Source: Pseudacidovorax sp. RU35E
GTDB taxonomy: Bacteria; Pseudomonadota; Gammaproteobacteria; Burkholderiales; Burkholderiaceae_C
Direction: 5' to 3'
Assembly (NCBI RefSeq): GCF_900156165.1
Contig: NZ_FTMY01000013.1
Location: forward strand, 110,284 to 174,283
Length of the DNA stretch: 64,000 nt
Shown here one piece after another: positions 50,304-57,741 of the stretch (position 1 is the stretch's first letter; every line of letters starts with the position of its first letter). The translations under genes and the position numbers were made by a program. The notes under the pieces are model-generated. The model did not search any database. It was not told where the DNA came from and saw nothing but the letters and a program-made list of their open reading frames with translations.

Positions 50304-50831
50304 TCACCATGGGTCGCGCGGCCCCAGGCGGCCCAGGTGCGAGTGGCCGAAGCCGCGCCCGTACTTGAGGCCGTAGCCGAGCAGGCGGTCGAGACCGATG
50401 TGCGCCAGCCAGATCGCCGCCAGCGACCAGAGCAGCGTGGCCTGGGCGGGCGTGGCGAAGCCTGCGCCGGCCAGCAGCACCGGGCTGATCACGCTGTGGG
50501 CCGCGTTGTAGGCCCGCGCGCCGATGGCCGGGCCGGCCAGGTAGCCCAGCATCGCCAGGTCGGGCAGCAGCAGGAGCGCGGCGAAGCGGCCCCACTGGCC
50601 CGGCGCCATCTGGGCATAAGCCAACACGGCGAACAGCAGCAGCGCGGCGCCCTCGGCACGAAGCAGCAGGCGCACGCCGCCGTGGACGGCGCCGGCGGCG
50701 TCCGCGCCATGCACGCCATGCCGGCCTGCTGCGGACCGGACGCGGTCGGCCTGCACAGGCGCCGCCTCGACACCGGCGCCGGCCGCCATGGTGGTCCAGC
50801 CTGCCCGCCTGGCCCGCAGGTCCTCAGCCAT
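50304..50831 (-). CDS. DUF4260 domain membrane protein
   Basis: A 175-residue frame. From about residue 55 it shows the DUF4260 pattern: LLRAEGAALLLFAVLAY, LLLLPDLAMLGYLAGPAIGARAYNAAHS, and the ending LAHIGLDRLLGYGLKYGRGFGHSHLG, with four hydrophobic segments. The family has no assigned function. The first 50 residues are Ala/Gly-rich and unlike the family, so translation may really begin downstream, perhaps at an internal GTG. The ATG used at 50831 overlaps the CpxP-like gene by 8 bp. It sits between that gene and the two-component pair. Confidence 0.78.
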   Translation of the reverse strand: MAEDLRARRAGWTTMAAGAGVEAAPVQADRVRSAAGRHGVHGADAAGAVHGGVRLLLRAEGAALLLFAVLAYAQMAPGQWGRFAALLLLPDLAMLGYLAGPAIGARAYNAAHSVISPVLLAGAGFATPAQATLLWSLAAIWLAHIGLDRLLGYGLKYGRGFGHSHLGRLGPRDPW

Positions 50832-51294
50832 GGCGCGACCAGCGACCGCCGCGGCGCTCGATGAAGTCGCGCACCTGCTGCTGCTGCGCCGGCCGCAGGT
50901 GGTCGTAGAAGTCCGCCAGCGCGGCGATCACCTCGGGGCTGCCGCTGCGCACCGCCGCGGTCTTCTCCTCGACCAGACGCGTCGCGGCGGCCTGGTCGAA
51001 GGTGGGGCCGGCGAACAGGGCGCGCCACGGTGCACGCGCATCGGTGGTGTCGCCGCGCATGGCCTGGCGTTGGCCCTGCAGCCTGGCCGCGAGGGTGTCG
51101 AGGCGCTGGCGCTGGTCGGCGTCCAGCTCCAGCTTGCGGCCGATGCGCTCGACCATGTGGGCGCGCATGGCGCCGCTGTCGGGCCCGGCCTCGTGCCAGC
51201 CGTGTCGGCCAGCGCAGGCGGTGAGCGAACCCAGCAGCAGCGTGCCGCCGAAAAGGGCCAGCAGGCCACGGGCGATGCGAGGACGGAACTTCAT
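50824..51294 (-). CDS. Spy/CpxP-like periplasmic lipoprotein
   Basis: A 156-residue protein with a lipobox LTAC at residue 27 and a helical, charged mature part. MVERIGRKLELDADQRQRLDTLAARL and LRPAQQQQVRDFIERRG correspond to the two LTxxQ-type segments of CpxP, Spy and related chaperones (heavy-metal sensor CnrX types are also similar). Such proteins bind unfolded periplasmic proteins or metal and damp the kinase. It is encoded upstream of DUF4260 and the CpxRA-like pair, as expected of a feedback component. Confidence 0.82.
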   Translation of the reverse strand: MKFRPRIARGLLALFGGTLLLGSLTACAGRHGWHEAGPDSGAMRAHMVERIGRKLELDADQRQRLDTLAARLQGQRQAMRGDTTDARAPWRALFAGPTFDQAAATRLVEEKTAAVRSGSPEVIAALADFYDHLRPAQQQQVRDFIERRGGRWSRHG

Positions 51295-51337
51295 GATGAC
51301 GGCTCCTGGAGTGGCTCGGACAGGTACGGCGGGGCGT

Positions 51338-51700
51338 TCAGAGACGCGAGCCGGCGGCCGACTGGGCGCGCACGTCGACCGGGTTGGGCAGCGTGGAGAT
51401 CACCGTGCTGTTCACGCGCGAGCCGGAGCTCACGTTCTGGTCGGGCGCCGCGGCGGTGCGGACGGCTTCGGCCACCACGCGGGCACGCGGCTGCGACACG
51501 GCCACCGTCTCGGGGCCGCGCGAGCCGCGGGTCACGTTCTGGTCGGGGGCGGCGGCCGTGGCGCGGGCCTCGGCGCGCACGGCGTCGCGGGTCATCGCGG
51601 AGACGGGGGCAGTGACGCCTTCGTAGGTTTCGGCGTGGGCGGCCGTGCCCAGCAGGGCGAAGGCGGAGACGGCGAGAAAGGCAGCGCGGACGGTGTTCAT
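51338..51700 (-). CDS. small secreted protein with two AAAPDQNV repeats
   Basis: A 120-residue protein with a signal peptide of about 23 residues (GTAAHA before ETYEG). The mature 97 residues contain two copies of a 21-residue unit (41-61 and 75-95) that share the core AAAPDQNV and end GSR, exactly 34 residues apart. No cysteine is present. I recognise no characterised family; small secreted proteins of similar make-up occur in Comamonadaceae. It lies 43 bp upstream of the CpxP-like gene without a visible terminator, so it is probably the first gene of that operon. Confidence 0.7.
   Translation of the reverse strand: MNTVRAAFLAVSAFALLGTAAHAETYEGVTAPVSAMTRDAVRAEARATAAAPDQNVTRGSRGPETVAVSQPRARVVAEAVRTAAAPDQNVSSGSRVNSTVISTLPNPVDVRAQSAAGSRL
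51418..51582. repeat. 102-bp-period internal duplication
   Basis: Two near-identical DNA stretches containing CACGTTCTGGTCGGG begin at 51431 and 51533, exactly 102 bp apart, inside the small secreted-protein gene. They encode the repeated AAAPDQNV motif. Flanking bases of the two copies are also similar, pointing to a recent tandem duplication or to repeat-driven conservation. Confidence 0.8.
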
Positions 51701-51797
51701 GAGAGGTCTTTCGAAGAGGTTGTTGAAAGAGCCTTCATGGTGCCGGGCGGTCCGCGCCCGGTCTTTTCACGGCCGTCGCGCCGTGTTTCGTTTTCTT

Positions 51798-53576
51798 TCA
51801 GCGGCCGAGCAGTTCGCCCGGGTCGTCGCTGTCGACCACCTGCCGCGCCCAGTCGGCCAGCTTGCCGGCGTCGGCGCGCAGCACCTCCTGCTTGACGGTC
51901 AGGATCTGCGAGGGATGCATCGAGAAGCTGCGCAACCCCAGGCCGAGCAGCAGCCGGGTGAACTGCACGTCGCCCGCCATCTCGCCGCACACGCTCACCC
52001 CCTTGCCCAGCCTGCGCGCCTCGGCGATGGTCTGCGCCACGAGGCGCAGCACGGCGGGATGGCTGGCGTCGTAAAGATGCGCCACGCTTTCGTCGGCCCG
52101 GTCGATGGCCAGCGTGTACTGGATCAGGTCGTTGGTGCCGATGGACAGGAAGTCGAAGTGCTTCAGGAAGATCGACAGCGAAAGCGCCGCCGCGGGCACC
52201 TCGATCATGGCGCCCAGGCGCACCGGGCCGGCCGTGTCGCCGCGGGCCTTCAGCTCGGCGCGGGCCTTGTCGATGAAGACCAGCGTCTGCCGGATCTCGC
52301 TCGCGTGGGCCAGCATGGGGATCAGCAGGTTCACGGGGCCATGCGCAGCGGCCCGCAGGATCGCGCGCAGCTGCGCGAGGAACATTGCCGGCTCGGACAG
52401 GCTCCAGCGGATGGCCCGCAGGCCCAGCGCCGGATTGAGGTACTCCTGCCGCGGCGCCTTGCCATCGAGCGGCTTGTCGGCGCCGATGTCGATGGTGCGG
52501 ATGGTGACCGGCATGCCCTGCATGCCTTCGACCGCGCGACGGTAGGCTTCGTACTGCTCTTGCTCGTCCGGCAGGCGGGTGAGGTGGCGCGCCTCGCGGC
52601 CCATGAAAAGGAATTCGCTGCGGAAGAGGCCCACGCCCTGCGCGCCGGCCTTGACCGCGGCGGCCGCGTCCTCGGGCATCTCGATGTTGGCCAGCAGTTC
52701 GATGCGCTCGCCGTCGAGCGTGACGGCCGGCCGGTGGCGCAGGCGCCACAGGCGCTCGCGCTCGAGCTCGCCCTGGCGCTGCTTGAATCCGTACTCGGCC
52801 AGGATGATGGGCGACGGATCGACGATCACCACGCCGGCATCGCCATCGATGATGACCCAGTCGTCCTGTCGCACCAGCTGGCTGGCCACGCGCGCGCCCA
52901 CCACCGCCGGGATGTCCATGCTGCGCGCCACGATGGCGGTGTGCGAGGTGCGCCCACCCACGTCGGTGACGAAGCCGGCGAACACGCTCTTCTTGAACTG
53001 CACCATGTCGGCGGGCGACAGGTCGTGCGCGATCAGCACCAGCGGCGCGTCGAAGCCATCGGCCTCGTCGTCGCCGGCAATGGGCGTCTTGCGCGGCGGC
53101 GGCGACGGAACCAGCTCGGCAGCCGTCCCCTTCATCTGCCGCAGGATGCGTTCGACCACCTGTTCCAGGTCGGCCTTGCGCTCGCGCAGGTACTCGTCCT
53201 CCATCTCGTCGAACTGGCGGGCCACGACCTCGAGCTGGCTGGTCAGCGCCCACTCGGCGTTGTAGAGCCGGTCGACGATCCAGTGCCGCACGCCTTCGGA
53301 CAGGGCCTCGTCCTGCAGCAGCATCAGGTGCACCTCGAGCAGGCCGGCCAGCTCGTGGGGGGCCTCGTCGCGCTTGAGCTGGGACACGCTGGCGCGCAGG
53401 CGCTCCAGCTCCTCTGCAACCGCATCCCGTGCGGCCCGCACGCGGCCGAGTTCGGACTCCACTTCCTGCGGCTGGATGAAGTAGTGCGCCACATCCAGCC
53501 GGCTCGACACCACCAGCACCGCCCGCCCGATGGCAATGCCCCGGGCGACGTTGAGACCGTGGATGGAGATCGTCAT
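51798..53576 (-). CDS. ptsI: PTS enzyme I (phosphoenolpyruvate-protein phosphotransferase)
   Basis: A 592-residue enzyme that takes phosphate from PEP and passes it to HPr. The phospho-His is in VGGRTSHTAIVARSM. The PEP-utiliser barrel contains GVGLFRSEFLFMGRE, PVTIRTIDIGADKP, FLSIGTNDLIQYTLAIDR and the catalytic Cys in SVCGEMAGD. Length is normal. No sugar-specific IIBC is encoded nearby, so with EIIA-Man and HPr it forms the regulatory, incomplete PTS typical of beta-proteobacteria, linked in Ralstonia to storage polymer control. A 94-bp gap with a GC hairpin separates it from ptsH. Confidence 0.97.
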   Translation of the reverse strand: MTISIHGLNVARGIAIGRAVLVVSSRLDVAHYFIQPQEVESELGRVRAARDAVAEELERLRASVSQLKRDEAPHELAGLLEVHLMLLQDEALSEGVRHWIVDRLYNAEWALTSQLEVVARQFDEMEDEYLRERKADLEQVVERILRQMKGTAAELVPSPPPRKTPIAGDDEADGFDAPLVLIAHDLSPADMVQFKKSVFAGFVTDVGGRTSHTAIVARSMDIPAVVGARVASQLVRQDDWVIIDGDAGVVIVDPSPIILAEYGFKQRQGELERERLWRLRHRPAVTLDGERIELLANIEMPEDAAAAVKAGAQGVGLFRSEFLFMGREARHLTRLPDEQEQYEAYRRAVEGMQGMPVTIRTIDIGADKPLDGKAPRQEYLNPALGLRAIRWSLSEPAMFLAQLRAILRAAAHGPVNLLIPMLAHASEIRQTLVFIDKARAELKARGDTAGPVRLGAMIEVPAAALSLSIFLKHFDFLSIGTNDLIQYTLAIDRADESVAHLYDASHPAVLRLVAQTIAEARRLGKGVSVCGEMAGDVQFTRLLLGLGLRSFSMHPSQILTVKQEVLRADAGKLADWARQVVDSDDPGELLGR

Positions 53577-53604
53577 GGCCGCACGCCGGGCCGCCCCAAG
53601 TGCG

Positions 53605-53626
53605 GCCAGCCCCCCCGGGGGGTGGC
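53605..53626 (-). other. GC hairpin between ptsH and ptsI
   Basis: GCCA, seven C and six G residues, then TGGC form a short, very stable hairpin (one bulged G) in the 94-bp gap between ptsH and ptsI. No T run follows, so it is not a standard terminator. It could reduce readthrough or mark an mRNA end, lowering EI relative to HPr. Confidence 0.5.
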
Positions 53627-53670
53627 GTTACACGGCGCGCAGCGGCGTGATGAGCCTGGGGGCTTCACGT

Positions 53671-53940
53671 TCACTCGCCCTCGCCGAACTTGTCGTTCAT
53701 CAGGGCGACGATGGCGTCCATGGCCTCCTGCTCCTGGGCGCCATCCGTCTCCAACTCGACCGTGGCCCCCAATCCCGCGGCCAGCATCATCACGCCCATG
53801 ATGCTCTTGGCATTGACACGCCGCTCGCCGCGCGCAATCCACACCTCGCAGGGAAAGCTGCCCGCCAGCTTGGTCAGCTTGGCGGAGGCACGTGCATGAA
53901 GGCCCAGCTTATTGCTGATGGTCACGGATGTCTTGATCAC
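53671..53940 (-). CDS. ptsH: HPr phosphocarrier protein, GTG start
   Basis: An 89-residue HPr. The phospho-accepting His15 is in KLGLHARASAKL, and Ser46, the regulatory site of HPr kinase, is in NAKSIMGVMML. The start is GTG at 53940, which gives the standard family N terminus and has AGGTGAG about ten bases upstream. It overlaps the EIIA gene by 32 bp, so translation is probably coupled. It relays phosphate from EI to the EIIA protein. Confidence 0.96.
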   Translation of the reverse strand: MIKTSVTISNKLGLHARASAKLTKLAGSFPCEVWIARGERRVNAKSIMGVMMLAAGLGATVELETDGAQEQEAMDAIVALMNDKFGEGE

Positions 53941-54370
53941 TGTATTTACGTCTCACCTGATTGAGGGGGGCGGCCACAGCCACCTGCATGACGCCGGCCG
54001 TGCCGCCGGCGATGGCGCGCTGCACTTGCGCGTCCAGCGGCTCGTGACGATAGGTCACCGCGCGCAGAAGCATCGGCAGATTGACGCCCGCCACCAGCCG
54101 CGAGCGGGCGCCGTCCACCAGCTGCTGCGCCACATTGCAGGGCGTGGCGCCGAACACGTCGGCCAGCACCAGCACCTGGGAGCGCGCCCCGCCGCGATGG
54201 AACTGCTGTTCCAGCAGGATGCGTGCCGCGCCCAACGACTCCTCGGGCGACACATTGGGCTGGACGTCGAGCGCGGCCAGCACGCCCTCGCAATCGGGAA
54301 AGACGTGCAGGGCGCACTGCCGCAAGGCGTGAGCCAGGGGCGCGTGGGCGACGAGGAGGATGCTGTTCAT
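53909..54370 (-). CDS. PTS EIIA component, mannose type
   Basis: A 153-residue EIIA-Man fold protein. Phospho-acceptor His9 is in LLVAHAPLAHAL, and the family's LVLADVFGATPCN appears near residue 80. With no IIB or IIC partners nearby it is probably a regulatory phosphoprotein. The ATG at 54370 matches relatives; an ATG at 54394 would add eight residues. Its end overlaps the HPr start by 32 bp, an unusually long overlap. Confidence 0.92.
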   Translation of the reverse strand: MNSILLVAHAPLAHALRQCALHVFPDCEGVLAALDVQPNVSPEESLGAARILLEQQFHRGGARSQVLVLADVFGATPCNVAQQLVDGARSRLVAGVNLPMLLRAVTYRHEPLDAQVQRAIAGGTAGVMQVAVAAPLNQVRRKYSDQDIRDHQQ

Positions 54371-54470
54371 GCAGGCGGCGGGCGGCGGGGGCATCGATTA
54401 TGGGCCGAGGCCCGCCGTCCACGGCCGGGGATGTCCAGCACCGTATAGCGCGCTTGCCGGTTCACGGGAG

Positions 54471-55016
54471 TCAACGCAGGCGCAGGCCTTCCCAGAATGT
54501 TTCGAGCGCCTGCGCGTCCGAAGGACGCCCGAGCACGGTGGCCTGGTAGAGCGTGTAGCGTCCGGCACCGTCGGCCCGCGCGAACCAGCGCATGCTGGCC
54601 TGCTGGACGCCGGTGGAGCTGCCCGTGTCGCCGTCGGCCACGAGATCAACGCTCGCAGGCACCTGGGCGGCGCCAGGCACCCGTCCCGGCGTCTCCTGCA
54701 CTTGGCCGCGGGCTCGCCAAGGCGCCCGGGCCGATGCACGCCAGGCCTCCATGCGTTGCTGGGCCTCGGCCGGCGAGCTTCCGCCGTCCATCCGCGCGAC
54801 GGCGAAAGTGGCGTCTCCAGCGGCGCAACCGGCCATCTCCAGGCTCACGGTCCGGCCTGCCAGGTCGACGTCGCGCTGGGCGCGGTCGGGCTTGCAGGGA
54901 AGCAGCGCCAGCAGACCATCGCCCAGCGGCACGTCGCGCCAGTTGAACACCGGACTGCAGGCGGCCAGCGCTGCCAGCACCGCCACGCCTGCGGAACTAG
55001 AATTCCGACGCCTCAT
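54471..55016 (-). CDS. hypothetical lipoprotein
   Basis: A 181-residue protein from the ATG at 55016, which has GGAGG upstream. The lipobox LAALAAC ends at about residue 20. The mature part contains LGDGLLALLPCKPDRAQRDVDLAG and further on MAGCAAGDATFAVARM, and ends with a segment (ALETFWEGLRL) resembling domains of proteins that bind small molecules at the membrane. I do not recognise a characterised family. Two Cys residues in the mature part could form a disulfide, interesting beside the divergent thioredoxin-like gene 97 bp away. Confidence 0.7.
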   Translation of the reverse strand: MRRRNSSSAGVAVLAALAACSPVFNWRDVPLGDGLLALLPCKPDRAQRDVDLAGRTVSLEMAGCAAGDATFAVARMDGGSSPAEAQQRMEAWRASARAPWRARGQVQETPGRVPGAAQVPASVDLVADGDTGSSTGVQQASMRWFARADGAGRYTLYQATVLGRPSDAQALETFWEGLRLR

Positions 55017-55113
55017 CGAAGGATGCCTCCATGAAAACAGCTCTTCCTGCTCATTGCCGCGCGAGGTCTCTGCCTCGCACGGGGGCCGCTTCGATGCGGG
55101 GAGCGGCCCGGTC

Positions 55114-55611
55114 ATGAAAAAAGCACTGTATGCGCTTGCGCTGGCAGCCGTTGCGGCCGTGGGCACCGCGGTCTATCTGCAGGCCGGCACGAGCCCGGCC
55201 CCCAGCTCCAAGTTCGTGCTGCTGGACGGCAGCACCCGATCGACCGCCGACTTCAAGGGCAAGGTGACGCTGGTCAACTTCTGGGCCACGAGCTGCACCA
55301 CCTGCGTGGCCGAGATGCCCCGTGTGATCGCCACCTACGAGAAGTACAAGGGCCAGGGCTACGACACCGTCGCCGTCGCCATGGACTACGACCCGCCCAG
55401 CTACGTGGTGAACTTTGCGCAGACGCGCAATCTGCCTTTCAAGGTCGCCATCGACAACACCGGGGCCATCGCCCAGGCCTGGGGCGACGTCAAGCTCACG
55501 CCCACCACCTACCTCGTCAACAAGCGCGGCGAGATCGTCAAGCGCTATGTGGGTGAACCCGACTTCGCCGAGCTGCATCAGCTGATCGAGAAGCTGCTGG
55601 CGCAGGCCTGA
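55114..55611 (+). CDS. TlpA/ResA-like thioredoxin-fold protein
   Basis: A 165-residue protein anchored by an N-terminal membrane segment (residues 4-22). The AhpC-TSA/TlpA domain has the active site WATSCTTC with Cys61 and Cys64, and the cis-Pro loop in LTPTTYLVNKRGEIV. Periplasmic TlpA proteins reduce disulfides for cytochrome c maturation or protein repair. GGGGAG precedes the ATG. It is divergent from the lipoprotein gene and ends in a clear terminator. Confidence 0.9.
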   Translation: MKKALYALALAAVAAVGTAVYLQAGTSPAPSSKFVLLDGSTRSTADFKGKVTLVNFWATSCTTCVAEMPRVIATYEKYKGQGYDTVAVAMDYDPPSYVVNFAQTRNLPFKVAIDNTGAIAQAWGDVKLTPTTYLVNKRGEIVKRYVGEPDFAELHQLIEKLLAQA

Positions 55612-55634
55612 ACCAGGGCTGCGCGCTCCAAGAC

Positions 55635-55660
55635 AAAGGCGTCCCGCGGGACGCCTTTTT
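55635..55660 (+). terminator. rho-independent terminator after the TlpA-like gene
   Basis: AAAGGCGTCCC and GGGACGCCTTT pair around a GC dinucleotide at 55635-55658 and run into T residues to 55660. It begins 23 bp after the stop and separates this gene from the convergent cytochrome c' gene. Confidence 0.88.
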
Positions 55661-55730
55661 GCTGCCTGCGCGAGGTCGCCTCAGACGACGACGGCAGATG
55701 ACGGGGCGGGCCCAGGTCGGGCCGCCACGC

Positions 55731-56174
55731 TCACTCGCGGAAGGAATCGTGGCAGGCCTTGCACGAGGCGCCTGCCGGGCCGATGGCGGCCTTGATCGCG
55801 TCCAGGTTGCCCGTCTTTGCGGCGACGGCCAGCTTGGCCACTTCGCCTTCGGCCTTGCTGGCGGCGGCCTTGAACTTGTCCTGCTCCTTCCAGATGGCAG
55901 GGCTGGCCTTGCCGCCTTCGGTTCCTGGACCGAAGCCGACCCAGGGCATCTTGATCAGCTCGGCGGCGCGCGTGGCGCTGGCTTCGGCCACCTTGGCATC
56001 GAAGTCGGCACGACCGCCGGCCATGTCGGCGACGCGCTTGAAGTTCTGCTGCATTTCCTTCAGCGTGGCTTGGCGGTACTTGATGGCATCCTGCGGCGTG
56101 GCGAAGGTGGGCTGCGCCGCAACGGCGGACGCAAACACGGCCAGGACGGCCGCGGAAAGGAGGGATCGGATCAT
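55731..56174 (-). CDS. cytochrome c' (c-prime) family protein
   Basis: A 147-residue exported cytochrome. The signal peptide is residues 1-20 (SAVAA before QPTF). The mature protein is a four-helix bundle with the haem motif CKACH near the C terminus, the position that distinguishes cytochrome c' from class I cytochromes. Relatives bind NO or CO and may protect against nitrosative stress. The ATG at 56174 follows GGACCTCCG. It is divergent from a cytochrome b gene, a recurrent pairing. Confidence 0.92.
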   Translation of the reverse strand: MIRSLLSAAVLAVFASAVAAQPTFATPQDAIKYRQATLKEMQQNFKRVADMAGGRADFDAKVAEASATRAAELIKMPWVGFGPGTEGGKASPAIWKEQDKFKAAASKAEGEVAKLAVAAKTGNLDAIKAAIGPAGASCKACHDSFRE

Positions 56175-56362
56175 CGGAGGTCCTTGTTGAATGTTGGCCA
56201 CCGCGGCCGAGGGCCCCGGCGGTGCGCGCGAGTTTAGGGCCGGGTCCGCGCTGCACCGACCAATGGCCGTTGGACGGACGGCCTATCCGGTCGACCAAGC
56301 GCTTTTGTTAATCTGATGCCCCTGCGGACGACCCGGTCCGATGCCCTCCTTGCTCCACGTCC

Positions 56363-57055
56363 ATGGCTCCCCACGCTGCATCTCCCGCCTCCACCACCCG
56401 CGTTCGCGTGTGGGACCTGCCCACGCGCCTGTTCCATTGGGCGCTGGCTGTCTGCGTGATCGCGTTGGTGGTGACCGCCAAGGCGGGCGCCATGGACTGG
56501 CATTTCCGCCTTGGCTACACCACGCTCGCGCTGCTGCTGTTTCGCCTGGTGTGGGGTTTCGTGGGCGGCTATTGGTCACGGTTCGGGTCCTTCCTTCGCG
56601 GACCGGTCGCGGTGATGGCCTATGTTCGGGGCCGTGCCGGCGCGCACGAGCGCATCGGCCACAACCCGCTGGGCTCGCTGTCGGTGCTGGCCATGCTGCT
56701 GGTGCTGCTGCTGCAGGTGTTCACCGGGTTGATGAGCGATGACGCGATCAGCTTCACCGGCCCCCTCGCATCGCGGGTGCCCGGTGCCTGGTCCAGTTGG
56801 GCGACCGACTGGCACAAGAACGCAGGACAGTGGCTGGTGATCGCCCTGGTCGTCCTGCATGTTCTGGCCCTCGCGTTCTATGCGGTGGTGAAGCGCGAGC
56901 GCCTGGTGCCCGCCATGGTCACCGGAGACAAGGCGCTGGCGACGCCGCAGGCCGTGCCGCAGAGCCGCGACGACGTCGGTCGCCGCCTCCTGGGGCTCGT
57001 GCTCTTCGCACTGTGTGCCGGGCTGTCCGTCTGGGTCTCCCGGCTGCAGGGCTGA
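56363..57055 (+). CDS. cytochrome b (Ni/Fe-hydrogenase b-type subunit family)
   Basis: A 230-residue di-haem membrane cytochrome. Four hydrophobic segments hold the haem ligands: His in LPTRLFHWALAV, FRLGYTTLALLLFRLVWGF, the HNPLG loop, and the pair in DWHKNAGQWLVIALVVLHVLAL. A final hydrophobic segment follows near residue 215. It probably feeds quinol electrons to the cytochrome c' encoded divergently 188 bp away. Overlap with the GNAT gene is minimal. Confidence 0.92.
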   Translation: MAPHAASPASTTRVRVWDLPTRLFHWALAVCVIALVVTAKAGAMDWHFRLGYTTLALLLFRLVWGFVGGYWSRFGSFLRGPVAVMAYVRGRAGAHERIGHNPLGSLSVLAMLLVLLLQVFTGLMSDDAISFTGPLASRVPGAWSSWATDWHKNAGQWLVIALVVLHVLALAFYAVVKRERLVPAMVTGDKALATPQAVPQSRDDVGRRLLGLVLFALCAGLSVWVSRLQG

Positions 57056-57063
57056 GGATGCCG

Positions 57064-57576
57064 ATGACGCCAGCCGATCTCCACCTGAGTGACGCACACG
57101 ACGCTGATCAGTTGCAGGCCGCACGGGTGCTGTTCCGCGAATACGCCGCCTCGCTGAACGTCGACCTGGGATTTCAGGATTTCGAGGCGGAACTCGCCAC
57201 ACTCCCTGGCGATTACGTCGCGCCGCGTGGTGCCCTGCTGCTGGCGTGGGCGCCCCCCGCATCGGGCAAGGACACCCTGCACAGCCTGGCGGGTTGCTGC
57301 GCCTTGCGTCCGTTGGACGCCGCAGACTATCCCAACGCGGCCGAAATGAAACGCCTGTATGTGCGTCCGGCCTTCCGCGGCCTCGGGCTTGGGCGACGGC
57401 TCGTCGAGGCCACGCTGGATGCCGCGCGTCGAGCGGGCTACTCCTGCGTCCTGCTCGACACGCTGGACGACATGGAGTCGGCCCGGGCGCTCTACGTCGA
57501 CCTGGGCTTCGCGGACATCCCGCCCTACTATCACAACCCCGTCGCCGGGGCGCACTACCTCAAGGTCGATCTCTGA
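57064..57576 (+). CDS. GNAT family N-acetyltransferase
   Basis: A 170-residue acetyltransferase. The acetyl-CoA loop is in EMKRLYVRPAFRGLGLGRRLVEATL, followed by CVLLDTLDDMESARALYVDLGF and a C-terminal IPPYYHNPVAG. The ATG at 57064 is preferred because GAGG stands six bases upstream; the ATG at 57058 directly abuts that GAGG. The gene follows the cytochrome b stop by eight bases and is probably cotranscribed. The acceptor substrate is unknown. Confidence 0.88.
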   Translation: MTPADLHLSDAHDADQLQAARVLFREYAASLNVDLGFQDFEAELATLPGDYVAPRGALLLAWAPPASGKDTLHSLAGCCALRPLDAADYPNAAEMKRLYVRPAFRGLGLGRRLVEATLDAARRAGYSCVLLDTLDDMESARALYVDLGFADIPPYYHNPVAGAHYLKVDL

Positions 57577-57679
57577 GCGCGGGCCTTGCCCCCACCCAGG
57601 CTGACGCCTGCACGGGGGCCGACACCATGCGCCGGTTGCGCCACGTCGACGCCGGTGCGACCACGGTACGTGGCACGGC

Positions 57680-57716
57680 AAAAAAGAAAGGGCCGGACGA
57701 ACCGTCCGACCCTTTC
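57680..57716 (-). terminator. terminator after the peroxiredoxin gene
   Basis: A 14-bp stem with one mismatch (GAAAGGGCCGGACG, 57686-57699, against CGTCCGACCCTTTC, 57703-57716) has an AAC loop. On the minus strand a T-rich run follows (to 57680). It lies about 25 bp after the peroxiredoxin stop. Confidence 0.82.
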
Positions 57717-57741
57717 AAGGCAAAGCGGGGCTGCGCCGCGC

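Noticed and set aside
51743..51785. Two hairpins followed by short T runs on the plus strand
   Set aside because: There is no plus-strand gene to terminate, and on the minus strand (downstream of ptsI) no T run follows the stems.
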